This document shows, in pieces, positions 11,703 to 20,834 of a stretch of 64,000 bases of DNA; position 1 is the stretch's first letter, and every line of letters begins with the position of its first letter. Below the pieces are notes generated by a model. The model made no database searches. It had not been told where the DNA came from and saw only the letters and a program-made list of their open reading frames with translations. A program made the translations under genes and the position numbers. The stretch is from assembly GCF_003086295.3 (NCBI RefSeq), contig NC_092051.1:82158445-82222444 (forward strand), in the 5' to 3' direction. This stretch comes from Arachis hypogaea (Eukaryota; Streptophyta; Magnoliopsida; Fabales; Fabaceae).

Positions 11703-12466
11703 GCCTCCTTCCAAGACGGTTGCATTTGATGTTGAGGAGGGTGTACAACCTCCAAGGCATGTCATGGTTAAGGACTTGGAAGAGGTCGATCAAGAGATGG
11801 AGATTCAAGAAGAAGAAGAATAACCTCCCATGCCCTTGGAAAGCAATGAAGAGGAGATTGAATTGGAAGAAAGCTACCAAGAGGAAGAGGTTGAGATTGA
11901 AGAAGCTTACAAGGAGGTGGAAGTTGTTAGAGAAGAGCACAAGGGGAATGGAGCTTGCAAGTTCATTAGAAACACCTCTCCCAAGGCCATTACCATCCAA
12001 CACAACGTTCAAGTGGGTAAAATTCTTATCCTTGACCTTTACCTTCCCACTTGAATATGGGCTACTGGAGATGGATGGTCAACTTAGAGCTCTTTGTGGC
12101 ATAAAGAGTAAGAGGAAGATGGTCAGTGGTAAGAATTGTCCTGCCAGGTTCATTATGGTTGAAAGCTTTAAGTTTAAACGCAAAGGTTGGTGTAGAGCTC
12201 AATTAAATGGGTCTATGAAGTTGTGTGGACGCTTCAGTGAGAATTCTAAAGCTGAACCACCCGGATGGAATCATGATAATCAACTTGAAGATGGGTGTAG
12301 AAACAAGATTTGGGATCCAGGAATATATGAGGATCAACTTTGGGAGCTCAAAGCTTGTGAAGAACCCCATCAAAGCTTGAGGAATTTACTTAGTATCAAT
12401 AGAGCTTATTGGAAGTCCAAGCATTGGTGGGAATTTCAAGACGTGTTCAAGCACAAGCCGCCATGA
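11703..12466 (+). pseudogene. Unrecognised retroelement ORF remnant (El-3)
   Basis: A glutamate-rich segment (frame of 11830-12054; EEEVEIEEAYKEVEVVREEH) leads, after a frame change near 11940-12000, into PSNTTFKWVKFLSLTFTF, MDGQLRALCGIKSKRKMVS and a tryptophan-rich end (KSKHWWEFQDVFKHKPP) that stops near 12466. I do not recognise a named domain. Similar text recurs, as I recall, in peanut retroelement proteins. Its place before a post-pol hairpin suggests it is the distal part of the element's main polyprotein. The frame change makes it a pseudogene. Confidence 0.5.
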
Positions 12467-12515
12467 CAAGGAGCTCAGCACGTGTCCAACTTAAGGACTT
12501 TAACTAAAAGTGCTA

Positions 12516-12533
12516 GGTGGGAGACAACCCACC
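12516..12533 (+). other. Post-pol hairpin, El-3 copy
   Basis: GGTGGG-AGACAA-CCCACC forms a 6-bp stem with a 6-nt loop about 50 nt after the ORF end. Equivalent hairpins with different stem bases occur at 20773-20790, 26481-26498 and 34429-34446. Confidence 0.7.
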
Positions 12534-13191
12534 GTGGTATGATCGTTCCATTTTCAATCTTATTTAGTTTTGTTTGTTTTTGAGTTTTATTTTATTTTAT
12601 TGAACCTAGAATTATTCATAACATCTGTATCAGCATCTGCATACTGCATTCTGTATTTTGCATAAAAAAATCGCACACGACGCGACAGCGTCGCCGACGC
12701 GTCCGCGTCACCAATGCATTGGGAAGAAAAGAAGATTGAACAGAGAGTCACGCGAAAGCGTGGTTGGAGGCATGCCTTTGGCACAATTTAATCCACGTGA
12801 CCGCATCGCTGACGCGTTCACATCATTTGCGAAAAAATGCCTCCCACGCGTCCGCGTCACCCACGCGAACGCGTGCCCTAAAAATCGACGTAAAAAGGGT
12901 GTAAGGCAGCAAGTTATGATGGAGTGGGGCTGGACTCGTGCTAGAAGCCTAAGCCCTACCACGCGAACGCGTGCCCCACGCGAATGCATGCCCCACGCGT
13001 CTGCGTCGTTTTTCAAAGTCTGGCTATTCACGCGATCGCGTCAACCACGCGACCGCGTCACCCATATTTTTGGCAAAATGCATTTAAAACAGAGAGTTGC
13101 GCGACCGCGAGGCTGCCCTAGTGCTAATGGCACAAATCACTCCACGTGAACGCGTGACCCACGCGTCCGCTTCACTTCATAGCAGTGCTAT
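12534..13191 (+). repeat. Array of ACGCG/CGCGT palindromes (El-3 interior)
   Basis: Between about 12670 and 13180 there are roughly fifteen short near-palindromes of the types CACGCGAACGCGTG and CACGCGTCCGCGTCAC, including degenerate ones. They continue at 41844-41878 on the far side of El-4 and recur in this element's LTR at 44567-44645. Open frames across the array on both strands are low-complexity by-products. Confidence 0.85.
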
Positions 13192-14731
13192 TGGTGCACG
13201 AATTATGAATCACACTTTTCACAACTCGTACCACTGACCAGCAAGTGCACTGGGTCGTCCAAGTAATACCTCACGTGAGTAAGGGTCGAATCCCACGGAG
13301 ATTGTTAGTTTGAAGCAATCTATGGTTATCTTGTAAATCTTAGTCAGGAAATCAATTATGTTTATCAGTTGAATTGCAAATAAACAATAGAGCATGGATT
13401 AAAGGTTACTTGTTATGCAGTAATGGAGAATATGTTGGAGTTTTGGAGATGCTTTGTCTTCTGAATCTCTGCTTTCCTCTGTCTTCTTGTTCACGCACGC
13501 ACGTCCTCCTATGGCAAGCTGTGTGTTGGTGGATCACCGTTGTCAATGGCTACCTTCCATCCTTCCAGTGAAAACTACGCTCACGCGCTCTGTCACAGCA
13601 CGGCTAATCACCGGTTGGTTCTCTATCCGGTTGGAATAGGATTTACTATCCTTTTGCGTCTGTCACTAACGCCCAGCCTTCAGGAGTTTGAAGCTCATCA
13701 CAGTCATTCAATCCTTGAATCCTACTCGGAATACCACAGACAAGGTTTAGACTTTCCGGATTCTCATGAATGCCGCCATCAGTTCTAGCTTATACCACGG
13801 AGATTCTGATTAAGGAATCTAAGAGATACTCATTCAATCGTATATAGAACGGAGGTGGTTGTCAGGCACACGTTCATGATTTGAGGAAGGTGATGAGTGT
13901 CACAGATCATCACCTCCATCACAGTTAAGCGCGAATGAACATCTTAGATAGGAACAAGCGTGTTTGAATGGAAAACAGAAATACTTGTATTAATTCATCG
14001 AGACACAGCAGAGCTCCTCACCCCCAACAATGGGGTTTAGAGACTCATTCCGTCAGAGAATACAAAGTTTTGATCTAAAATGTCATGAGATACAAAATAA
14101 GTCTCTAAAAGTTGTTTAAATACTAAACTAGTAGCCTAGGTTTACAAAAATGAGTAGACTATGATGGATGATGCAGAGATCCACTTCTGGGGCCCACTGG
14201 GTGTGTGCTGGGGCTGAGATTTAAGTGAGTCACGTGCAGAAGCCATATGTAGAGTTGAACGCCAGTTTTTGTGCCAGTTTGGGCGTTCAACTCCAGCTTT
14301 TGATCCTTTTTTGGCGCTGGACGCCAGAATTGGGCAGAGAACTGGCGTTGAACGCCGATTTACGTCGTCTATCCTTGTGCAAAGTATGAACTATAATATA
14401 TTGCTGGAAAGCCCTGGATGTCTACTTTCCAACGCAATTGGAAGCATTCCATTTCGAGTTCTGTAGCTCCAGAAAATTCACTTTGAGTGCAGGGAGGTCA
14501 GAATCCAACAGCATCAGCAGTCCTTTTTCAGCCTGAATCAGATTTTTGCTCAGCTCCCTCAATTTCAGCCAGAAAAATACCTGAAATTATAGAAAAACAC
14601 ACAACTCATAGTAAAGTCCAGAAATATGAATTTTTCCTAAAAACTAATGAAAATAGACTAAAAACTAACTAAAACATACTCAAAACTATATGAAATTAAC
14701 TCCAAAAAGCGTATAAAATATCCGCTCATCA
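13192..14731 (-). repeat. El-4 3' LTR
   Basis: The 1540-bp LTR starts TGGTGCACGAATT at 13192 and ends CCGCTCATCA at 14731. In element sense, GGCGTTnAACGCC-type palindromes at 14254-14356 lie upstream of a TATTTAAA box (14115-14122). No gene is seen in it. Short plus-strand frames such as 13374-13571 have a near-identical partner in the other LTR only because the LTR is duplicated. Confidence 0.9.
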
Positions 14732-14769
14732 CAACACCAAACTTAAACTGTTGCTTGTCCTCAAGCAAC
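14732..14769 (-). other. El-4 polypurine-type motif with AGGA stem-loop
   Basis: In element sense, GTTGCTTG-AGGA-CAAGCAAC (14750-14769, 8-bp stem) is followed by TTTAAGTTTGGTGTTG directly against the LTR. The position before the 3' LTR is where plus-strand priming occurs. The tract is only partly purine. Confidence 0.75.
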
Positions 14770-15874
14770 TAGACAAATAAAATAGAAGACTAATAGGTTG
14801 AGAAGCAATAATATTTCAGAGTTTTTGATTGAAGCTCAGATTTTAATTAGATGAGCGGGACTAGTAGCTTTTTGCTTCTGAATAGTTTTGGCATCTCACT
14901 TTATCCATTGAAGCTTAGAGTGATTGGCATCTATAGGAACTCAGAATTCAGATAGTGTTATTGATTCTCTTAGTTCAGCGTGATGATTCTTGAACACAGC
15001 TTCTTTATGAGTCTTGGCCGTGGCCCTAAGCACTTTGTTTTCCAGTATTACCACCGGATACATAAATGCCACAGACACATAATTGGGTGAACCTTTTCAG
15101 ATTGTGACTCAGCTTTGCTCAAGTCCCCAGTTAGAGGTGTCCAGGGTTCTTAAGCACACTCTTCTTTTTGCTTGGACCTTGACTTTAACCGCCCAGTCTC
15201 AAGTTTTCACTTGACACCTTCACGCCACAAGCACATGGTTAGGGACAGCTTGGTTTAGCCGCCTAGGCCAGGATTTTATTCCTTCGTGGCCCTCCTATCC
15301 ACTGATGCTCAAAGCCTTGGGATCCTTTTCATTACCCTTGCCTTTTGGTTTTAAGGGCTATTGGCTCTTTGCTCTTGCCTCTTGGTTTTAAGAGCTTTTG
15401 GCTTTTTCTGCTTGCTTTTTCTTTTTCTTTCTATATTTTTTTTTCGCTTTTTTTTTTTCTGCAAGCTTTGTTCTTTGCTTCTTTTTCTTGCTCCAAGAAT
15501 CATTTTTATGATTTTTCAGATTATCAATAACATGTCTCATGTTCATCATTCTTTCAAGAGCCAACATATTTAACAGTCTTAAGCAACAAATTCAAAAGAC
15601 ATATGCACTGTTCAAGCATTCATTCAGAAGACAGAAAGCATTGCCACCACATTTAACTAATTAGAATTTCTCTTATTAAAACTCGAAATTGTATTGCCTC
15701 TTATTCAAAAGATCTACTACTTTATTCATGTTTGCTGATGATGAGAAAAATAAACTATAGCTTAATTAGAGATAAAATCAAAATAGATACTAATTACTAC
15801 TATATGACTCCTAAGGTAAACTTCTATAAGGACACTGTCACAGAGTTAAGGCAAAAATTGGAAATTAACAACCT
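14770..15874 (-). other. El-4 3' noncoding region
   Basis: About 1.1 kb without a credible gene separates the third ORF from the 3' LTR. It contains an A/G-rich tract in element sense (15410-15500). Long blocks are closely shared with 51506-52400 (El-8) and, inverted, 60200-60850 (El-7). Confidence 0.7.
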
Positions 15875-16999
15875 TTATTCTGGGGGAACGGGGGTTCCTC
15901 TGATCCTTGGGGTGCTTGGTCCTACAAGAGAAGATTTTTGGCGCTTCAATTCCCTTAAGTCACGCCCTTGCTCCTCTTGTTCTTTAAACATATAGGTCAG
16001 CATTTGACTGTGTTCCTTCTGTTCTTTTATTATTTGCTCCATAGCTTCCCGTATCTTGGTAACGAACGTCTCAAGATACTCCCAGTATTCAGCTTGAGGG
16101 ATCTCTGGGAGGAATTCCTGTGCTCTCTTTTTGATGGGATCCTCCTGTGCTTGTTGTTTTTCCATTGATGCTTTGGTGATTGGCTTTTCAATTAGGATAT
16201 ACTCAGTTATTCCCATCCTTACTCCAGCGTCCTTGTAGAGCAGAGAAATCACGTTTGGATAAGCCAACCTGGCCTCTTTTGAATTTTTGTTAGCAATCTT
16301 GTAGAGTTCAGTTGAAATCAGCTGATGAACCTCCACTTCCTTTCCCATCACGATGCAATGGATCATCACTGCTCTTTTAACTGTGACTTCAGAACGGTTG
16401 CTAGTAGGCAACAGAGAATGCCCAATGAAGTCCAGCCATCCTCTGGCGACTGGTTTAAGATCCTCTCTCTTGAGTTGATTTGGGACACCTTTTGTGTTGG
16501 TGGTCCACCTGGCTCCAGGGATACATATGTCCTCTAGAATCTTATCCAGGTCAATGTCTGCTCTCATCATCCTCCTGTTGAAGGAGTCTGGATCATCCTT
16601 TAGCTGAGGTAGCTTTAAGATCTCTCTGATCTTGTCAGGGGTGGTATGAACAATCTTCCCTCTGACCATGGTCCAAAATTCATAGAAGGCAGTTCCAGAT
16701 AGTTTTTGCTTGTCAGTCTGCCACATATTAGCATAGAACTCCTGGACCATATTCCTTCCCACTTTTGTTTCAGGATTAGCTAGGACTTCCCAGTTCCTGA
16801 TTCGAATTTGCTCCTGGATCTCCGGATATTCATCTTCTTTTAGATCGAATCTAACTTCCGGGATCACTGATCTCAGACCCATTACTTTAAGATAATGGTC
16901 TGAATGTTCTTTAGATAAGAACTTCCCTTGATTCCAAAGTGGTTTTGGAACGCTCTCTTTCTTGCCTCTTGGAGTGGGTTGTTTTCCTTTAGGAGCCAT
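15875..16999 (-). CDS. Third (env-position) ORF, putative plant transposon protein domain (El-4)
   Basis: An intact 374-residue frame, starting at the ATG at 16997-16999 (MAPKGKQPTP). The frame is open further upstream but only with a non-ATG start. The N-terminus is basic. The middle (EFWTMVRGKIVHTTPDKIRE, GHSLLPTSNRSEVTVKRAVM) matches what I know as the putative plant transposon protein domain that follows pol in Athila-like elements. The last 70 residues are charged and heptad-like (IIKEQKEHSQMLTYMFKEQE), probably a coiled coil. No signal peptide or membrane segment is present in the ATG-started form, so calling it envelope would be unsupported. Its function is unknown. It stays open although the element's pol is broken. 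Confidence 0.75.
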   Translation of the reverse strand: MAPKGKQPTPRGKKESVPKPLWNQGKFLSKEHSDHYLKVMGLRSVIPEVRFDLKEDEYPEIQEQIRIRNWEVLANPETKVGRNMVQEFYANMWQTDKQKLSGTAFYEFWTMVRGKIVHTTPDKIREILKLPQLKDDPDSFNRRMMRADIDLDKILEDICIPGARWTTNTKGVPNQLKREDLKPVARGWLDFIGHSLLPTSNRSEVTVKRAVMIHCIVMGKEVEVHQLISTELYKIANKNSKEARLAYPNVISLLYKDAGVRMGITEYILIEKPITKASMEKQQAQEDPIKKRAQEFLPEIPQAEYWEYLETFVTKIREAMEQIIKEQKEHSQMLTYMFKEQEEQGRDLRELKRQKSSLVGPSTPRIRGTPVPPE

Positions 17000-17038
17000 G
17001 ATCTTAGTGATCTCGGATAAACACACCAAACTTAGAGG

Positions 17039-17145
17039 TTTGCTTGTCCTCAAGCAAAAGAAAAGAAAGGAGAGGGATAGAAGGAGAGCTAGGTGCAATT
17101 GTTGATGGAGGAGGAGGGAGGCCGAACCCAAATATAAAGGGATGG
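17039..17145 (-). promoter_or_regulatory. Leader of the third ORF: AGGA stem-loop and TATA-like box (El-4)
   Basis: In element sense, a CCCTTTATATTTGG stretch (17131-17145) precedes TTTGCTTG-AGGA-CAAGCAAA (17039-17058, 8-bp stem), then TCTAAGTTTGGTGTG, then the ATG at 16999. Hairpin plus motif repeat the arrangement found before the 3' LTR at 14732-14769. An internal promoter or second priming site is inferred. Confidence 0.5.
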
Positions 17146-17515
17146 GGGGTGGGTTTTTCGAAAAATTGGAAAAGATAAGATAAGAAGATTAAGTTAAAAA
17201 AGATAAGATAGAAGATATAGTTTAATTTTGAAAAGATATAATGGATTTTTGAAAAAGATAAATCTGAATTTTGAAAAAGATAATATGGAGATTTGAAAAA
17301 GATATGGATTAGTTGAAAAGATTTTTGAGTGAAAAAGATAGATTTGTTTTCAGAAAAGTTTTGAAAAGAGTTTGGATTGAATTTGGAAAGAGGGATTTTT
17401 AGAAATTAAGGATTTTAGAAATCAGGGTTCTTAACATGTTTATGTAAAAATCATGCATTGAAACATAAAATTTGAAATTAAAATGGAAATACGTGTGGAA
17501 AAATGAATTTGGCTC
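17146..17515 (-). other. El-4 spacer rich in TTTTTGAAAA-like words; El-5 target site at its end
   Basis: No gene. Repeated GAAAAAGATA / TTTTGAAAA words fill 17160-17400. The last five bases, GGCTC (17511-17515), are duplicated at 34033-34037 and mark the El-5 insertion. Confidence 0.7.
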
Positions 17516-18380
17516 TGATGAGTTATTTTGATGAGAAACGAATTTCTACCAAAACACCCAAAACTAACCGGCAAGTGTACCGGGTCGTATCAAGTAATAA
17601 AAACTCACGGAAGTGAGGTCGATCCCACAGGGATTGAAGGATTGAGCAATTTTAGTTTAGTGGTTGATTTAGTCAAGCGAATCAAGTGTTGGTTGGGTGA
17701 TTTGTGATTTGCAGAATGTAAATTGCATGAAATTAAAGAGAGCGGGAAAGTAAATTGCTGAAACTTAAAGGACAAGAAATTAAATGACAGAAACTTAAAG
17801 TGCAAGAAATGTAAATCGCAGAATCTTAAAGTGCTAGAAATGTAAATTGCTTGAAAAGTAAAGGGGATTGGGATGAGGATTTGCAGAATTTAAACAAGGG
17901 AAAACTAAATTGCATCAAACAGAAGAGGAAAAGGGAGTTGGGATTGAACCGGATCTTATAACAGCAAAGTAAATGAACAATGAAAGCATTAAACAGAGAA
18001 TTGAAATGAGAAATTCAGATCTCAGGACCCAGAGACTAGAAAACCAAGTCTAGATCTCAATGCCTTCCTAGATCCAACAAGAACAATAGCAAGGAAATTG
18101 TAAATTGCAAAGAGAATAGATGAAGTAAGTAACAGAAACGGAAATTCAATTAAGCAGTAAATAAACAGAGAGATCCAAGATTGAGATTGAAACAGAATTT
18201 CTTCAATTCTCCAATCCAAGATCCAAGACAAAAGTAAAATGAAATTGAAAGCAAATGAAAACAAGAAATTAAAGTTCACTCAGTGACAAAAGCTTCCCAA
18301 AAACTCTTATGAAAATTCTAAAAGGAAAGCTCTAAAAGAAAACTCTCCCCAAAAAGCTCTCCAAACAAATTGAATTCTAT

Positions 18381-18390
18381 CCTATTTATA
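18381..18390 (-). promoter_or_regulatory. TATA box of El-5 LTR
   Basis: Minus-strand TATAAATAGG in GTGTATAAATAGG context, about 900 bp into the LTR and 156 bp downstream of the hairpin array. An identical copy lies at 33125-33134. Confidence 0.7.
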
Positions 18391-18545
18391 CACTTTCCAA
18401 AATGATCTTCAAGCCTTGAGTTGGGCCTTTGTTCTTGGTGGAATTGGGTTGAAAGAGGCCTTGGTTGATTGCTCTTGAAGATTGAAGAAGAACCGAAGTG
18501 AACCAATTGAACCGGAAATGGAGTTAGCCAACGTTGGTCTTCAAC

Positions 18546-18940
18546 GTTAGGGTCAAAGTTAGGGGTCTAACTTTGACCCTAACTTTTCATATCAGCAAAC
18601 CACATTCTTCTGGTTTAGACGTTGGCGCCAACGTTAGGGGTCTAACTTTGACCCTAACGTTGGCCTTGCTTGGTGTGATTGGTGCCAACGTTAGCCTCCA
18701 CGTTAGGGGGCTAACGTTGGCGCAAACGTTGCCTACTCCCCCATTGTGATTTAAGTGCCAACGTTAGCCTCCAAGTTAGGGGGCTAACGTTGGCGCAAAC
18801 GTTGGTAGCCCAGGGAGAAACTCTCAAGTTCCAACGTTAGCCTCCAAGTTAGGGGGCTAACGTTGGAGCTAACGTTGGCTACTTCCAAAGAGTGATTCAT
18901 ATGCCCAACGTTAGCCTCCAAGTTAGGGGGCTAACGTTGG
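18546..18940 (-). repeat. Tandem hairpin array in El-5 U3
   Basis: Four 36-nt hairpins start at 18685, 18758, 18831 and 18905 (period 73-74 bp), each pairing CCAACGTTAGCC with GGCTAACGTTGG across a 12-nt loop. A fifth, different hairpin (18546-18583) has a 17-bp perfect stem, GTTAGGGTCAAAGTTAG, with loop GGGT. The same array is at 33290-33684 in the other LTR. Confidence 0.9.
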
Positions 18941-19288
18941 GGCTAACTTCATGCAACCCGGTTCAATTTTCACTTATTCCATTGTCCTCTCTTCACTCCT
19001 AGCCATTCCTCTTTGCTTCAACCTTTCTCCAAGCCTTCTTCACCTATCATTGATCAACCAAACTAATCAAAGTTTTGCTCAAAATCATGAGGTATTCAAT
19101 CTTCCACAATATGCAACAAATATAGTTCAAAACCTCATGAAATGGCATGAATTCACATATGGTTGGTTCAATCAAGGGAAACATGAAAATCTACTCAATT
19201 AGCTTGCTTGTAGCTTAAGAAAGTGCATAATTCTAATGAAAACAAAAGAAAAAGACTAGCTAAAATGGGCTAGGATGACTTGTCATCA

Positions 19289-20834
19289 CAACACCAAACT
19301 TAAAGCTTGCTTGTCCCCAAGCAAGAAATGAATTTATTAAGAAGAAAGAATGAAATGGAAGAGGAAGTTCATGCTAGCAAAGTGTTATTGATAGTTCATG
19401 GGGTTTTATGTGGATATGCAAATGCTCACTTCTTATTGACTCCTAGGCCTAGAAAGTTTCCTTCAAGTTTCAAGTGACATACTGCTATGACCTCTCATTA
19501 TTCCTTTATCCTTGGCTATTACTTTATTCAAAAGCTTTATTTGAGTGTCATGTGTAGCAAGTTCATTTTCTTTTTATACTTGACACATTATTCACCATAG
19601 ACACTTGGCTCACATTCCTTCTTAAAACATTGATGCCCAGCACCTCTTTGGGCTACTAAATGCTTTGTAGTTAGGTTGCTCTTGATAGTGGATTTTCAGC
19701 TGATGATCCCGGGTTAGTTAACCCAAGTCACCAAGTGTTGAGGCACTCCTAAGAGCTTACTAATCCAAGCAGATCCTAGTACAAAAACATCACAGGCATA
19801 TATTTCAGAGTTCAAGCTATTGGTGTCCAGCTTTATTTCTTTTTGTTTTTCTTTTGTTTTGCCACCTTTTAGCTTTCTTTGTTCTTTCTTTCTTTTTTTT
19901 TGTTTTTCTTTCTAACCAAGGAATTCTATTCAATTGAGATTCATAGACAATAGGCCACTCTCTACTTAGAAGGAGATATCTTAGCTCTTTATTCACTAAA
20001 GTGAGTTATAATGCAATCACACACACCACCACTTACTTTTATTCCACTTCTAACTAACAGAGACCATTTCACTTCACATTCAAACTGTTCTTTTATTAAA
20101 TTTAAAGATGCAGGGGACAACACATACTTCTTGTTAAGTGAAAATGAACACACAAGCCAACACATAAAAAACCAGCCTACAAAAACATAATTGATGCATA
20201 CTACACTAACAGTTTCTGTTAAAATGGGCATATTCATACTTCCAAATTTGAGCAATTCAATACTGATGGAGTTAAATGACAATACAACCTCTTGGTGGCT
20301 CCTTCTTCTTTCATCTCAGCTAATGGTGAGTAGTCCTCCCATAAGAGTGATTGATTTTCTGCAGTGTTAATGGAAGTTGCTTGTTTCTCAAGCCCTTATG
20401 TGATTTGTTAGTGTGCAAGACTTTCTTGTAGGCGTTTGAACTTACTTTGGTGTGTGAACACCAAACTCAGTCTCTTGCCATGTTTCTTATCCATAACCAT
20501 ATGTGAAAGCTTAAATCTTCGCTAAAGGTAATAAAATTGAAAACTAGAAACAGACAATGCTTAAATGATTTGTCAGATTGCTTGGAGCTGGTAGCTCTTT
20601 ATATAGAAAGTGAGAATGTGCTTTTAAGTAAGATTTTGGTGGAACACCAAACTTAGAATCCTTCATTCTCCCTTAATATGTTTTGGTGTGAAACACCAAA
20701 CTTAGCTCCTTGCAATACATACTACTCATTTAACCTTTTTATTGAACTAACTATGAAAGAAAAGTACCTCCGGTTGGGTTGCCTCCCAACAAGCGCTCTT
20801 TTATTGTCACTAGCTTGACATCTTTCAATTCTTT
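19289..20834 (-). other. El-5 polypurine motif, hairpin and 3' noncoding region (left contig copy)
   Basis: Next to the LTR, element sense reads CTTGCTTG-GGGA-CAAGCAAG (19306-19325) then TTTAAGTTTGGTGTTG. The rest holds no gene, an A/G-rich tract (about 19840-19920), and a post-pol hairpin GTTGGG-AGGCAA-CCCAAC (20773-20790). The whole is repeated at 25001-26542. Confidence 0.75.

Larger units (their letters stand above)
17516..19288 (-). repeat. El-5 3' LTR
   Basis: TGATGAGTTATTTT at 17516 to GACTTGTCATCA at 19288, TG...CA ends. In element sense it carries an array of strong hairpins (18546-18940) followed by TATAAATAGG (18381-18390). No gene is present. Confidence 0.95.

Noticed and set aside
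11669..12466. A single intact 265-residue host gene
   Set aside because: The frame starts inside the El-2 LTR end, and the glutamate-rich part reads in a different frame, so it is a decayed retroelement ORF.
12658..13149. 163-residue basic frame and opposite-strand frame over the ACGCG array
   Set aside because: Composition is dictated by the palindromes; no recognisable domain and inconsistent with El-3 coding order.
13275..13305. GGGTCGAATCCC in the LTRs, resembling a tRNA T-arm
   Set aside because: No other tRNA arms are nearby; it is a fixed part of the LTR end in several families.
17000..17131. Hydrophobic, signal-peptide-like N-terminal extension on the El-4 third ORF
   Set aside because: The extension begins with TTG, has no in-frame ATG, and runs through the conserved stem-loop, so it is more likely untranslated leader.
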